From Nostoc sp. S4 (GTDB taxonomy: Bacteria > Cyanobacteriota > Cyanobacteriia > Cyanobacteriales > Nostocaceae), in the NCBI GenBank assembly GCA_029379225.1, contig JAQYWR010000022.1:55808-119807 (forward strand): a DNA stretch of 64,000 bases, given 5' to 3'. Positions 24,461 through 33,395 of this stretch are shown in pieces. The position numbers and the translations under genes are program-made. The notes beneath the pieces were generated by a model that saw only the letters and a program-made list of their open reading frames with translations, made no database searches and was not told the DNA's origin. How positions within the stretch are numbered: the stretch's first letter is position 1; every line of letters begins with the position of its first letter.

Positions 24461-24579
24461 GGAACTAACAAATAAAATATCCCCCTGCTCATACTTAACA
24501 GCCAGCCCTACGGGTAAGTCAAAAGTCAACAGTTATCAGTCAGCAACTTCAAATGGTTGTTTTTATTTGTTAGAGTTCC
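24461..24579. mobile_element. 119-bp MITE-like element with CTTA target duplication
   Basis: The left end (GGAACTAACAAATAAAA) and the inverted right end (GGAACTCTAACAAATAAAA) match except for a 2-base gap, giving 17-19-bp terminal inverted repeats. Both ends are bordered by the same 4 bases, CTTA at 24457-24460 and 24580-24583, as after a transposition. The inside has no open frame, so it would be moved by a transposase encoded elsewhere. I do not assign an IS family. Confidence 0.75.
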
Positions 24580-24764
24580 CTTAGGTTATTAAATTTGCCT
24601 GGATTGTAGTTGCAACTTGCCGATCCTCAGTCTTGTGGCTGATTAACACTACTTCCTCAACTACAAATACCTATTTTGTCAGTTTGTCTATTTCAGCTAT
24701 GTTTGGTAAATAAAATAAATAGCCGACATAATTGGCTGTTATTCTACACTTGACATAAAGCATT

Positions 24765-25028
24765 GTGAGTGCCAAACGTTTGCCAGAAACCATTGCCCAT
24801 GTCAAAATTACCCGCCAATCCTGGCAACACGGCTTCCTTGAGGGTGAAGTGAGTGCAGGTGAGTTTGAGTGGCATTTCCAGTGGCATTTTCGTAGGGGAG
24901 AACTTGCCGTCAAGCCATCCCAAGGTCGCGCTTTAATCAAAGAACCCCTCGGTCGATTTTTAGAGAAACAAGATTATCAGTTAGAGCCTGGAGGAGACTA
25001 TGCTTTTACTATTCGGGCAGAATTCTAA
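24765..25028 (+). CDS. DUF3146 family protein
   Basis: This 87-aa cytoplasmic protein starts at GTG 24765 (MSAKRLPETIAHVKITRQSW). The segments EFEWHFQWHFRRGELAV and LGRFLEKQDYQLEPGGDY match the cyanobacterial family DUF3146 as I remember it. The fold is probably all-beta with one helix. No function is known to me. The gene stands apart from the YqgF-like and DUF3084 genes, which lie on the other strand, and is preceded by a MITE within 190 bp. Confidence 0.75.
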   Translation: MSAKRLPETIAHVKITRQSWQHGFLEGEVSAGEFEWHFQWHFRRGELAVKPSQGRALIKEPLGRFLEKQDYQLEPGGDYAFTIRAEF

Positions 25029-25353
25029 AAGTTAGCAGCCATTAAATTTTGGATTTTAGATTTTGCACAAAGTCACCAGCGTCAGCTTTTGGCACAGATG
25101 CTCGGTTGGCTTGCCGTCAAACATCTGTTAGCGTAGCTCTGTTCGACGCAACCTAAAGTCATCAGCTGTACTCCTTGAGAGTAGGTAAGAGACGCTTGCT
25201 CGAACCTAAGAGCGTGTCGCAGACAAGACTCGGCTTAAGTGCGCTATCGGCTCAAAATTGTGTAACACAGGAGCGTCTCTTTCCAAGACAAATTTTATAT
25301 TTAATTTAAAATTATTAGATTTTAGATTTACAATTTGTCCTTGAATCCAAAAT
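25029..25353. repeat. Intergenic region made of dispersed repeats
   Basis: Most of these 325 bases are repeat sequence: the 15-mer AGCGTGTCGCAGACA at 25211-25225 (inverted copy in the M16 gene), the inverted pair AGAGACGC and GCGTCTCT about 80 bases apart, and CG-rich words such as TTAGCGTAGCTCTGTTCGACG. No coding frame is visible. Confidence 0.6.
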
Positions 25354-25806
25354 TTAAAATCTCAAATTTGCTGATTCAGTCAGACGATTTAAGTATCTTT
25401 CAATTAACAGAATGGCAACAATGTCATCTATTGGTCTTGGAGGCTGTCGTATTCCCTGTGGCAATAGTTTTATTAGCCCTTTGGGTGGATACATTTGCCA
25501 ATAGCGATCGCGTGCTTCTAAGCTTGTATAACGCTCATCTACTAAAATAATATTCAGCGGTTCTGGTAATTCTTGAGATATTTGCTGTTTCCACTGATTA
25601 GCTGTAGTTTGGTTGCCCATCACGATCAAGGAAATGGGAAATCTCTGACATAGTGTCTCAATGCTAACTATCGCCTCTTTTGCTAGCACAACCTGATGAT
25701 AATGTATTTGCCGATCCAGCCCCATCACCGCTAAACCACACTTATCTCGACCTGGATCGAAACCCAAAATCGCTGGCTGTGTCGGTAAAAATTCACGGAA
25801 AGTCAT
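25354..25806 (-). CDS. YqgF/RuvX-like RNase H-fold nuclease
   Basis: The 150-aa protein has the RNase H-like layout of YqgF: a first strand with catalytic Asp (AILGFDPGRDKCGLAV near residues 12-27), a middle strand LIVMGN near 60-65, then the family motif VDERYTSLEARDRYW near 88-102 and a final helix with Asp (PPRPIDDIVAILLIERYL). Bacterial YqgF trims pre-16S rRNA; the related RuvX is described as a Holliday-junction resolvase. This is a diverged cyanobacterial form, and only the general nuclease role is inferred. It lies downstream of the DUF3084 gene on the same strand, 210 bp away. Confidence 0.8.
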   Translation of the reverse strand: MTFREFLPTQPAILGFDPGRDKCGLAVMGLDRQIHYHQVVLAKEAIVSIETLCQRFPISLIVMGNQTTANQWKQQISQELPEPLNIILVDERYTSLEARDRYWQMYPPKGLIKLLPQGIRQPPRPIDDIVAILLIERYLNRLTESANLRF

Positions 25807-26016
25807 AAGTAATTTAAAATTAACAAGAAAAAATTCACAACTCAGGAGCTAGTGTGACTGGTGAAGCAGTGCGTCTAGAGCGGTACTCCAACTTTACCAG
25901 ACGCTAGGCGAACAGAGAACCGGAAGGAGTAGCTGCTACTAGTAACTTTTTGCTGAATCTCCCACTAATTGTATTCTGACTTCTAACTCCTGAATTCTGT
26001 AGTTGTGAATTCTTTT

Positions 26017-27507
26017 TTAAGTACTAAAAATAATTTGTCCGTTGGCTACTGCTACTAATTTCACTCTCAAAGGCCCGGCTGTATAAGTATCCTCTGCGGC
26101 GATCGCTTTAATTTCCAATGTTTGATTATACTGCCTTAATTGGGTGACAAAACGCAGAAAAGTGCCATCTATTTGCACATTTTCGACAATTCCGGCATTA
26201 CGCGCCCGAAATTGGGAAGCAGAAATCAGTAGTTCCAATCGCTGCTGTAGCTGATAGGATGTCATGGTTCTAGGGTCAGCAGTAGTTGTGGCTAACTGAG
26301 TCCCTCCAGAAAAAACTAGTTCATTGCGAGCTATATCGGTAAAAAATTCTATTTGCTTTTCTCCTCTAACGTAATTACCTGCTGAGAAAATTCGCACCAC
26401 GTAGTCTCGACCATCCTCGATTTGCTTGCTCAATTGCTCAACTCTCTCCTGAGTCACACGCACAAGCTCTACATTTGCAGAATTTGCCCCAGGTTCACTT
26501 AATTCTAGATTGGCATTGCGATTAGCTTGTTGTAAAAGTTGTACCACCGCCTCACGAGCCGCAGCAGCTTGGGTAACCCGAACTACACCAGCGGCCAAAA
26601 CTTGACCGCGAACCAAGGCCAGTTTACCCAAACGCAGGTCTTGGTAAGACTGATAATATTTTTCTAACCTTGCAACTTCTTGTTCTAGTTGCTCCTGTTG
26701 TCCTTCCAATTCTTTAAGGCGAGATTCCCGTTTAGCAATCACTTGTTCTCGAACTGTAATTTCTAGATTACGCTTTTGAATCAATTGATCGAGTTGGGTA
26801 ATTTTGCGATCGCGCTGTTCTATCGCTTCTTGGCGGTTAGCAAGTTCGCGATCGCGTTTTTGTATAGCTGTTTTGGCTTCATCAATCGCTTTTTTGGCCT
26901 CAGCATACAGTCGCTGACGTTCTGTCTTTAGTAGTTCAACTGCTGCCTGTAGTTCTTTTCTCTGATTGTAAACGCTTTGCAGTTCTGCTATGGCTTTTTG
27001 GTACTGACTGACAACTCGATCTAGTTGCCCTTGAGTGCGTTGAAGTTGAGTTTGAGTTTGAGCTTGTTGGCTAATAGTGCGGTTGAGCTGGGCTTGGGTT
27101 TCCCTTTGCTTGGCATTGGCTGCCTGCAAGGATTGGTTAATTGCTTGCAAGTCTTGTTGTGCCTTCGTTTGGGCAATTCTTGCTTGATTTAGCTCACTCT
27201 CTACCTGACTTTTTTGGGTTTCTGCGGTTTTTAGCTGTTCGCGCTTTTGCCTAAGATCTGTTTGAATATCTTCTAACTCAAAGACTCCCTGCCGTAATTT
27301 ATCGTCAGCAGTGAATAAAATCCCTAAGGTTGATGCTGAAATTAGACCACCAGTAAAGATAGTTACTAGTACAGCGGTATTTTTGGGACGGAGGTTAAAG
27401 AGTGAGAGGCGGGCTTTGCCAACTCGTGTGCCGATGCGATCGCCCACGGTTGCAATTACGCCTCCCAAAATTAAAATTGCTGCGATGAGGATGTATCCGG
27501 TGGTCAT
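26017..27507 (-). CDS. DUF3084 coiled-coil membrane protein
   Basis: The 496-aa protein has two N-terminal membrane helices (GYILIAAILILGGVIATVG and AVLVTIFTGGLISASTLGILF) around a basic turn, then about 220 residues of continuous coiled coil rich in Gln, Glu and Lys (roughly 75-290). A globular C-terminal domain follows with LALVRGQVLAAGVVRV and a second block around YVVRIFSAGNYVRGEKQIEFF. This is the pattern of cyanobacterial DUF3084. No enzymatic motif is seen. It is probably a structural envelope protein. It neighbours the YqgF-like gene and ntcA, all on the minus strand. Confidence 0.9.
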   Translation of the reverse strand: MTTGYILIAAILILGGVIATVGDRIGTRVGKARLSLFNLRPKNTAVLVTIFTGGLISASTLGILFTADDKLRQGVFELEDIQTDLRQKREQLKTAETQKSQVESELNQARIAQTKAQQDLQAINQSLQAANAKQRETQAQLNRTISQQAQTQTQLQRTQGQLDRVVSQYQKAIAELQSVYNQRKELQAAVELLKTERQRLYAEAKKAIDEAKTAIQKRDRELANRQEAIEQRDRKITQLDQLIQKRNLEITVREQVIAKRESRLKELEGQQEQLEQEVARLEKYYQSYQDLRLGKLALVRGQVLAAGVVRVTQAAAAREAVVQLLQQANRNANLELSEPGANSANVELVRVTQERVEQLSKQIEDGRDYVVRIFSAGNYVRGEKQIEFFTDIARNELVFSGGTQLATTTADPRTMTSYQLQQRLELLISASQFRARNAGIVENVQIDGTFLRFVTQLRQYNQTLEIKAIAAEDTYTAGPLRVKLVAVANGQIIFST

Positions 27508-27675
27508 GTTTAGCTACCGAAATCCTTCCAGATACAGCCTACTACTTTTAACCATTGTCTGTGGAGAAGTGGAGGTTGGCAATAGCTGAAATTACTCAAT
27601 TTTAGATTTTCCTTTAGCTATTAGTGCGACCTGGAAAAACACAACACGCGCCGACTCCGCTAACTCCAATTGTTT

Positions 27676-28347
27676 TTATGTGAACTGCCGACTTAAAGTA
27701 ACGGGTTTATGCACAGTAATCTTCTTCTTGTGAATAGAAATCATCTTTTTTTCACGCAAATCACCTAGTAGCCTAGTAACTGTAACACGAGTCGAACCAA
27801 TTGCCTCAGCGATCGCTTGATGAGACAATTTCAAATCAATTGTGATCCCATCTGCACAGGGAACTCCAAAATCACGACAAAGAATTAATAAAAAACTTAC
27901 CAACCTGGAACCCATATCTCGGTGAGCAAGAGTTTCAATCATCATCTCTGTCTGTAAAATTCGCGAAGACAGACCCCGCAGCATTAACATTGATAATTCT
28001 GGATTTTCCTTTAGTGCTTGCTCGACTTGTTCGATTGGTGCCGACAGTAATTCCACAGGCGTAAATGCAACTGCATGGTAAAACCTATCCGATTTATTTC
28101 CTGTCAGCAATGACAATACACCAAAAACACTATTTTCTCGCAGCAGTGCTACCGTTATTTCCTCTCCTGCCTCGTACACCCTGGAAAGTTTAACAGCACC
28201 TTTTAAAAGAAAATAAACTCGTTCGGCAGGATCGCCAGGAAAAAAGATCGTTTTATTGCGTTCAAACGTTTCCACAACTGGTGGAAACGCCCCGGTCGCC
28301 ATCTGACGAAAAACATTTGCTAGGGCTTTATCTTGTGCCACGATCAT
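27676..28347 (-). CDS. ntcA: Global nitrogen regulator NtcA
   Basis: NtcA is the CRP-family activator that senses 2-oxoglutarate and switches on nitrogen assimilation and heterocyst development, binding GTA-N8-TAC sites. The 223-aa product has the cNMP-like effector domain ([40 protein letters not shown]) and a C-terminal helix-turn-helix ([20 protein letters not shown]). From memory it is nearly identical to Anabaena NtcA, which starts MIV, so I take ATG 28347; the frame would allow six more codons. GGGAG lies directly upstream. A perfect NtcA site sits 89 bp upstream, so autoregulation is likely. fabI is divergent. Confidence 0.98.
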   Translation of the reverse strand: MIVAQDKALANVFRQMATGAFPPVVETFERNKTIFFPGDPAERVYFLLKGAVKLSRVYEAGEEITVALLRENSVFGVLSLLTGNKSDRFYHAVAFTPVELLSAPIEQVEQALKENPELSMLMLRGLSSRILQTEMMIETLAHRDMGSRLVSFLLILCRDFGVPCADGITIDLKLSHQAIAEAIGSTRVTVTRLLGDLREKKMISIHKKKITVHKPVTLSRQFT

Positions 28348-28435
28348 CTCCCTTCCCCTACCCAATGCCGGAAAAACAAAAACTGATTACCTAAGAATAC
28401 ACCTGAAAATTCAATAAAGCACCGTCAATCTTTCT

Positions 28436-28449
28436 GTACTTTCCTATAC
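28436..28449 (-). promoter_or_regulatory. NtcA-binding site upstream of ntcA
   Basis: On the minus strand the bases read GTATAGGAAAGTAC, an exact match to the palindromic NtcA consensus GTA-N8-TAC. A weak -10-like hexamer (TTTATT or TATTGA) starts 17 to 19 bases downstream, near the spacing of class II activated promoters. Autoregulation of ntcA is known in Anabaena. Confidence 0.75.
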
Positions 28450-28726
28450 TCCAACTAATTGCTTCCTAACTCTTTGTTTATAATGATACATAATTGTCAA
28501 TCTATTCAGCTATAAATTATTGAAAAATGCTTCTAATTAGCTGTATTAAAAAGTTTTTTTAAGAACAAATAAAGATAACTTGAGAATATCTTTAGAAAAA
28601 ATCAATAATTTTGTGATGACAAACATCGCGATCGATAATTCATTTTTGCAAATCCTGTGTAAAACAAAGACAAACTAGCCTCAGATTCTAGTATGCTCCT
28701 AATCATCGATCGCATTAACAATTTCT
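28450..28726. other. Divergent promoter region between ntcA and fabI
   Basis: Very AT-rich sequence with a long poly-T stretch near 28551-28561 and an AT palindrome around the GCGATCGATAATT word at 28629. No gene is visible. It should hold the fabI promoter and upstream control of ntcA. Confidence 0.5.
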
Positions 28727-29503
28727 ATGCTGAATCTGACTGGAAAAAATGCTTTGGTTACAGGTATTGCTAATAACCGCTCCATCGCCTGGGGCATCGC
28801 TCAACAACTATACAAAGCTGGAGCAAATCTCGGAATTACGTACCTGCCCGATGAACGCGGCAAAATGGAAACAAAAGTTGCCGAATTAGTACAACCCCTG
28901 AATCCCAGTTTATTTATTCCTTGTAATGTCCAAAATGACGAACAAATTCAATCTACCTTTGAGACAGTACGCGATAAGTGGGGAAAACTAGATATCTTGA
29001 TTCATTGTCTTGCCTTTGCCAACAAAGAAGATTTGAGCGGAGATTTTAGCCAAACTTCTCGTTCTGGCTTCAAAACTGCTTTAGAGATTAGTACCTATTC
29101 GCTGATGCAGTTAAGCGGTGCAGCTAAACCGTTGATGACACAGGGAGGTAGTATCGTGACTCTGACATATTTAGGTGGTGTCAGGGCAATTCCTAACTAT
29201 AACGTCATGGGAGTTGCCAAAGCGGGGTTAGAAATGAGTGTACGTTACCTGGCCGCTGAACTAGGGTCTCAAAATATCCGCGTTAATGCTATCTCCGCAG
29301 GTCCCATCCGCACTTTGGCATCTTCAGCAGTGGGTGGCATTTTAGATATGATTCATCATGTAGAGCAAGTAGCTCCCTTGCGACGTACAGTCACTCAGCT
29401 TGAAGTCGGCAACGCTGCGGCTTTTTTGTGTAGTGATTTGTCTAGCGGCATTACCGGACAAGTTCTGTATGTAGATGCAGGATATGAAATTATGGGAATG
29501 TAA
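28727..29503 (+). CDS. fabI: Enoyl-ACP reductase FabI
   Basis: FabI reduces trans-2-enoyl-ACP to acyl-ACP with NADH (or NADPH), the last step of each fatty acid elongation cycle, in the cytoplasm. The 258-aa SDR has the FabI-type cofactor site (ALVTGIANNRSIAWGIAQ near residues 8-25), the LDILIHCLAFANKEDL strand, and the catalytic pair in YNVMGVAKAGLE, where Tyr and Lys are seven residues apart (Y-x6-K), as in FabI rather than the FabG Y-x3-K. Residues NVRVNAISAGPIRT-like follow near 186-199. It lies divergent from ntcA and 165 bp ahead of hisB, an order I remember from Anabaena. Confidence 0.96.
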   Translation: MLNLTGKNALVTGIANNRSIAWGIAQQLYKAGANLGITYLPDERGKMETKVAELVQPLNPSLFIPCNVQNDEQIQSTFETVRDKWGKLDILIHCLAFANKEDLSGDFSQTSRSGFKTALEISTYSLMQLSGAAKPLMTQGGSIVTLTYLGGVRAIPNYNVMGVAKAGLEMSVRYLAAELGSQNIRVNAISAGPIRTLASSAVGGILDMIHHVEQVAPLRRTVTQLEVGNAAAFLCSDLSSGITGQVLYVDAGYEIMGM

Positions 29504-29580
29504 TTAGGGACTGGGGATTAGGTACTGGGTACTAGGAAAAATTAAGTCTTTAATCCCCAGTCCTTATTCCCCAGTCCCCA
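29504..29580. repeat. Inverted tandem repeat between fabI and hisB
   Basis: AGGGACTGGGGATTAGG-type units on the left are mirrored by TAATCCCCAGTCC and CCCCAGTCCCCAG on the right, giving a possible long hairpin right after the fabI stop codon. It belongs to the same type as 1198-1281 and may end fabI transcription. The stretch to 29640 goes on with GCACTGAGCTTGTCGAAG, another common Nostoc repeat word. Confidence 0.7.
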
Positions 29581-29668
29581 GCGATGCACTGAGCTTGTCG
29601 AAGTGTCCCTAGTCCTTAGTCCCCATTACCCCTTATCCCCAGAGGGAACCCCGAGTTCCCCGATCCTT

Positions 29669-30304
29669 ATGCAAATTACCAAAGTTAATTCAAACTACGA
29701 CCAGTTAACTAAAACCCCTCGGATTGCCACTGTTCATCGCACCACCGGGGAAACTGATATCCAAATCGCCATCAACCTTGATGGCACAGGAAAATGCACA
29801 GCTGCAACAGGCATTCCATTTTTGGATCATATGTTGCATCAAATAGCTTCCCACGGGTTGATTGACTTAGATATCCAAGCTAGGGGAGACTGGGAAATTG
29901 ATGACCACCACACCAACGAAGATGTAGGCATTACCTTAGGACAAGCTCTCAACCAAGCATTAGGTGACAAAAAAGGCATTGTCCGCTTTGGTAATTTCCT
30001 TGCCCCATTGGATGAAGCTTTAGTTCAGGTAGTGCTGGACTTTTCTGGTCGCCCTCACCTAAGCTACGGTTTACAAATTCCTACTCAGCGCGTAGGAAGT
30101 TACGACACTCAACTAGTACGCGAATTCTTTATGGCATTGGTGAACCATAGCCAAATGACACTACACATTCGCCAACTCGATGGCATTAATTCCCATCATA
30201 TTATTGAGGCGACATTTAAAGCCTTTGCGAGGGCAACACGCCTAGCAGTAGAAATCGACCCTCGTCGTGCTAGTGTAATTCCCAGTTCTAAAGGCGTTCT
30301 CTGA
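29669..30304 (+). CDS. hisB: Imidazoleglycerol-phosphate dehydratase HisB
   Basis: HisB removes water from imidazole glycerol phosphate to give imidazole acetol phosphate, using a di-manganese centre in a 24-mer. The product of 211 residues has both ligand clusters: [11 protein letters not shown] near residues 48-58 and [10 protein letters not shown] near 72-81 in the first half-repeat, and the [16 protein letters not shown] segment near 171-186 in the second. It is the monofunctional form, without the phosphatase domain of enteric HisB. I start it at ATG 29669, where homology begins; an upstream extension to 29603 reads through repeat DNA and is unlikely. Confidence 0.96.
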   Translation: MQITKVNSNYDQLTKTPRIATVHRTTGETDIQIAINLDGTGKCTAATGIPFLDHMLHQIASHGLIDLDIQARGDWEIDDHHTNEDVGITLGQALNQALGDKKGIVRFGNFLAPLDEALVQVVLDFSGRPHLSYGLQIPTQRVGSYDTQLVREFFMALVNHSQMTLHIRQLDGINSHHIIEATFKAFARATRLAVEIDPRRASVIPSSKGVL

Positions 30305-30540
30305 AAGCAGTCAAATGCGCTATGAGGCATTGGGCATGGGGGATGGGTCAAAGAGGGAGTCTCAGAAGGATAGGAAGCTTTTTTAATTTTCCCCCACTCT
30401 TGCAATCCCCCTACTCCCTCATCTGTGACATCTCTCCCAGTCCCCAGTTTGCGATAATTATCAAACTAGGTAGTGATTATTATCAGCTTAGCGGGTAACT
30501 TGTAATTAATATCAAGCTGCTAATTGGTGATTGAACCGAG

Positions 30541-31524
30541 ATGAAGTCTGTTGCAGATGACCCTAATTCTCAACTGAATATGATAAACACGCCGCCAGTA
30601 GTCCTAACTTCTGAGTTGGCAAAAGTGTATCGTACTGGTTTTTGGCTAAATCAAAAAGTCGTATCTCTTAAAAGCTGTTCTTTAAAAGTTTATAAAGGTG
30701 AAACCTTTGGGTTGCTAGGGCCAAATGGTGCTGGTAAAACTACTCTTTTAAAACTTTTATTGGGGATTATTCGTCCGACTGGTGGACGGGGATTATTGTT
30801 AGGTAAGCCACTTGGCGATCGCAATGTTAAGCAACATATTGGCTACTTACCAGAAAATCCTTATTTGTATGATTATCTCACTGGCTGGGAGTTTTTGCAG
30901 TTAGCAGCTGGGCTATTCCAAATTCCTGAGAATGTACAACGCCGACGCATTCCCCAACTGCTGGAACTAGTAGGTTTATCCCAAGCTGATGCCCGCAAAA
31001 AGCTGCTGCGCCGCTACTCCAAAGGAATGTTACAGCGTGTTGGCATGGCACAAGCGCTAATTAACGAGCCAGAGTTAGTTTTTCTGGATGAACCAATGTC
31101 TGGTCTCGATCCGGTGGGACGCTACCAAATGCGGGAAATTATCTTAGCGCTAAAAGCCGCTGGCAAGACGATTTTTTTTAATAGCCACATTCTCAGTGAA
31201 GTAGAACAGATTTGCGATCGCATTGCGATCCTCGCTCAAGGTGAATTAATTTGCTCTGGTTCACTGAATGAACTTTTAGGTGCAAACAACATATATCAGG
31301 TTAAAGGTCAAGGTGGTGACTGGGAAATTCTTAAAAAATGGCTACCCACTTTCATATTTGAGCCTGATGGTTCCTGGCAAGGTACACTACAAGATGATTA
31401 CTATGATTTTCTTGCTAGTCTTCGTCTCATGGAGGGTAAAATTATTGCCATGAACTTGTGCCGCCAGTCTTTAGAAGAGTTTTTTATTCAACAAATCCAA
31501 ACAAAAAATAACTCACTTAATTAA
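30541..31524 (+). CDS. ABC transporter ATP-binding protein (ABC-2/CcmA-like)
   Basis: A 327-aa stand-alone ABC ATPase. It has Walker A GPNGAGKTT near residues 60-68, the Q-loop region GYLPENPYLYDYLTG near 101-115, a variant signature YSKGMLQR near 157-164 in place of LSGGQ, Walker B LVFLDEPMSGLDP near 178-190, and the H-loop INSH-like FFNSHILSE. A C-terminal accessory segment of about 90 residues follows, as in ABC-2-type exporters (drug, polysaccharide or lipid). No permease is next to it. It precedes the polysaccharide export gene by 400 bp on the same strand, which may be chance. Start ATG 30541; codon 14 is another Met. Confidence 0.9.
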   Translation: MKSVADDPNSQLNMINTPPVVLTSELAKVYRTGFWLNQKVVSLKSCSLKVYKGETFGLLGPNGAGKTTLLKLLLGIIRPTGGRGLLLGKPLGDRNVKQHIGYLPENPYLYDYLTGWEFLQLAAGLFQIPENVQRRRIPQLLELVGLSQADARKKLLRRYSKGMLQRVGMAQALINEPELVFLDEPMSGLDPVGRYQMREIILALKAAGKTIFFNSHILSEVEQICDRIAILAQGELICSGSLNELLGANNIYQVKGQGGDWEILKKWLPTFIFEPDGSWQGTLQDDYYDFLASLRLMEGKIIAMNLCRQSLEEFFIQQIQTKNNSLN

Positions 31525-31925
31525 GCTGATTGCCAAATAATTTTCTGTCTGACAACTCAATAGTGCTGATGATACTTTTGACAATAACTGTTATTAGTAG
31601 CAGGGTTTAAATTAGAATTTAGTTCTTATTAAATTTTTTATTAGAGAAAAATATATTATTAATTAACTCCTTTGATTACAGACAATTTATTGTATAAAAT
31701 ATGTTAATTTGCCAATATATTATATTTTGAGTATTGTTATATCCAACAAAGTCAACTTTAAATTAACTTCACTAAAAATTCAAATTTAATAAACAAATTT
31801 TCTCCGGAAAATTACACTTTTCAAGGAAAATAAGAGTGTTGGGGAACTTGAATAATTAGGTATAGTCAAAATAAAAATGTTTAGACAGTACTTTATTAAT
31901 CATAATTTGAGAATCTCACGGAAAT
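31525..31925. other. AT-rich intergenic region before the export gene
   Basis: The 401 bp are strongly AT-rich, with runs such as TTTAAATTAACTTC and an imperfect palindrome around TTTTCTCCGGAAAATT at 31796-31811. The region probably holds the promoter of the Wza-like gene; I cannot fix its elements. No gene is seen. Confidence 0.5.
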
Positions 31926-33395
31926 ATGCTTAACACAAATTTGTTTAAATCGTTTACTCTGCCACTTATGGGTGCGGCTTTATTAACTGCTGTCAATGTT
32001 GCTGTACCTTTTTCTAGCCTAGCTCAGGGACAACCAGCATCACCAGCTACAGAAACACCAAATACACAAACACAATTAGATACTAATTATTTATTAGGAG
32101 GGGGCGATCGCATACGTGTAAATGTGTTTGAAGTACCTGAATATACAGGTGAATACCAAATTCCCCCAGGAGGAGCGATTAACCTACCTTTAATTGGCAG
32201 TGTTCCAGTTCTTGGATTAACAACCGAACAGGCATCTGATGAAATAGCCAGAAGATATGCTCGCTTTCTCAAACGTCCTTTAATCTCCGTCAATTTATTA
32301 TCACCTCGTCCGATTAATGTTTTTGTTGCTGGAGAGGTAACACGTCCAGGAGCTTATACTTTGAGCTTAAGCGGAGGTGCTGGAGACAATCCAGGCGTAC
32401 AATATCCTACTGTATTAGCTGCATTAACAACAGCCCAAGGAGTGACACTGGCTGCGGATGTAACTCAAGTTCAATTACGGCGTAAATTCGGACGTTCTTC
32501 AGAGCAAGTCGTCACCCTAAACTTGAAGCAACTTATCCAAACAGGTACATTATCACAAGATATTACCTTGCGAGATGGAGACACCATAGTTGTGCCAACT
32601 GCAAGTAACTTTGACGTAGCAGAATCTCGCAATTTATTTGCAGCTAACTTTGCTGCCAGTCAAACTACACCCCGCACAGTAACAATTATTGGTGAAGTTA
32701 ACCGTCCAGGTTCCTATTTAGTCACCCCAGGTAGCCTAAACGATCAGGGAGGTACAACTCCTAACAGTGGTACAGCTACTCCTACTGGTCTACCAAATGT
32801 AACACGAGTAATTCAACTAGCCGGTGGAATTACAGCACAGGCAGATATTCGTAATCTCAAGCTACGCCGACTTACAAGAACTGGCTCAGAACAAGCCATA
32901 GATATCAATCTTTGGCAATTGTTGCAGAGTGGTGATGCCAATCAAGATATCATCGTCCAAGACGGAGATACAATTGTTATCCCAACAGCAACTGAAATCA
33001 ACCCAGCAGAAGCTACTCAACTAGCTACAACTACTTTGTCTCCTGCAAACATTCAAGTTGGTGTAGTTGGGGAAGTTAAAAAGCCAGGACTAACACAAAT
33101 TCAGCCGAATAGTTCTTTAAATCAAGCTATACTTGCTGCTGGCGGATTTAACGATGCCAGAGCTAGTGATGATGCTGTTGATTTGATTCGTCTTAATCCT
33201 AATGGTTCTGTGACTAAACGTGTAGTAAAAGTCGATTTCTCCGCTGGGATTAACGAGCAAACTAATCCCATACTCCGCAATAATGATGTTGTAGTAGTCA
33301 GCCGCTCCGGAGGAGCAAAAGTCGGCGATACCGCAGGCCTTGTCGCTTCACCTCTAGGTCTTATCTTCAGTGTTTTAAGGTTATTCGGACTTTAG
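31926..33395 (+). CDS. Polysaccharide export protein (Wza-like, PES/SLBB domains)
   Basis: This 489-aa protein is the outer-membrane/periplasmic channel part of a capsule or exopolysaccharide exporter. After a signal peptide (LPLMGAALLTAVNVAVPFSS, cleavage near SLAQ-G) comes the PES domain (LLGGGDRIRVNVFEVPEYTG near 57-76, INLPLIGSVPVLGLTTEQA near 86-104) and then SLBB domains of the form V-x-GEVxRPG: FVAGEVTRPGAYTL near 135, TIIGEVNRPGSYLV near 254, and VGVVGEVKKPGLTQI near 379. Unlike E. coli Wza there is no lipobox Cys. It works with the Wzc-type kinase at 36.2-38.4 kb. It opens the polysaccharide region. Confidence 0.92.
   Translation: MLNTNLFKSFTLPLMGAALLTAVNVAVPFSSLAQGQPASPATETPNTQTQLDTNYLLGGGDRIRVNVFEVPEYTGEYQIPPGGAINLPLIGSVPVLGLTTEQASDEIARRYARFLKRPLISVNLLSPRPINVFVAGEVTRPGAYTLSLSGGAGDNPGVQYPTVLAALTTAQGVTLAADVTQVQLRRKFGRSSEQVVTLNLKQLIQTGTLSQDITLRDGDTIVVPTASNFDVAESRNLFAANFAASQTTPRTVTIIGEVNRPGSYLVTPGSLNDQGGTTPNSGTATPTGLPNVTRVIQLAGGITAQADIRNLKLRRLTRTGSEQAIDINLWQLLQSGDANQDIIVQDGDTIVIPTATEINPAEATQLATTTLSPANIQVGVVGEVKKPGLTQIQPNSSLNQAILAAGGFNDARASDDAVDLIRLNPNGSVTKRVVKVDFSAGINEQTNPILRNNDVVVVSRSGGAKVGDTAGLVASPLGLIFSVLRLFGL

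Larger units (their letters stand above)
24254..24764. other. Intergenic region with leader ORF and MITE
   Basis: The 511-bp gap between the divergent reductase and DUF3146 genes has the reductase leader on the left, the MITE-like element at 24461-24579 in the middle, and about 180 bp of unremarkable AT-rich sequence on the right. No other coding frame is seen. Confidence 0.5.

Noticed and set aside
30541..31524. ABC ATPase as part of the polysaccharide exporter
   Set aside because: A Wzx/Wzy system does not need an ABC exporter and no permease is adjacent, so the closeness may be chance.
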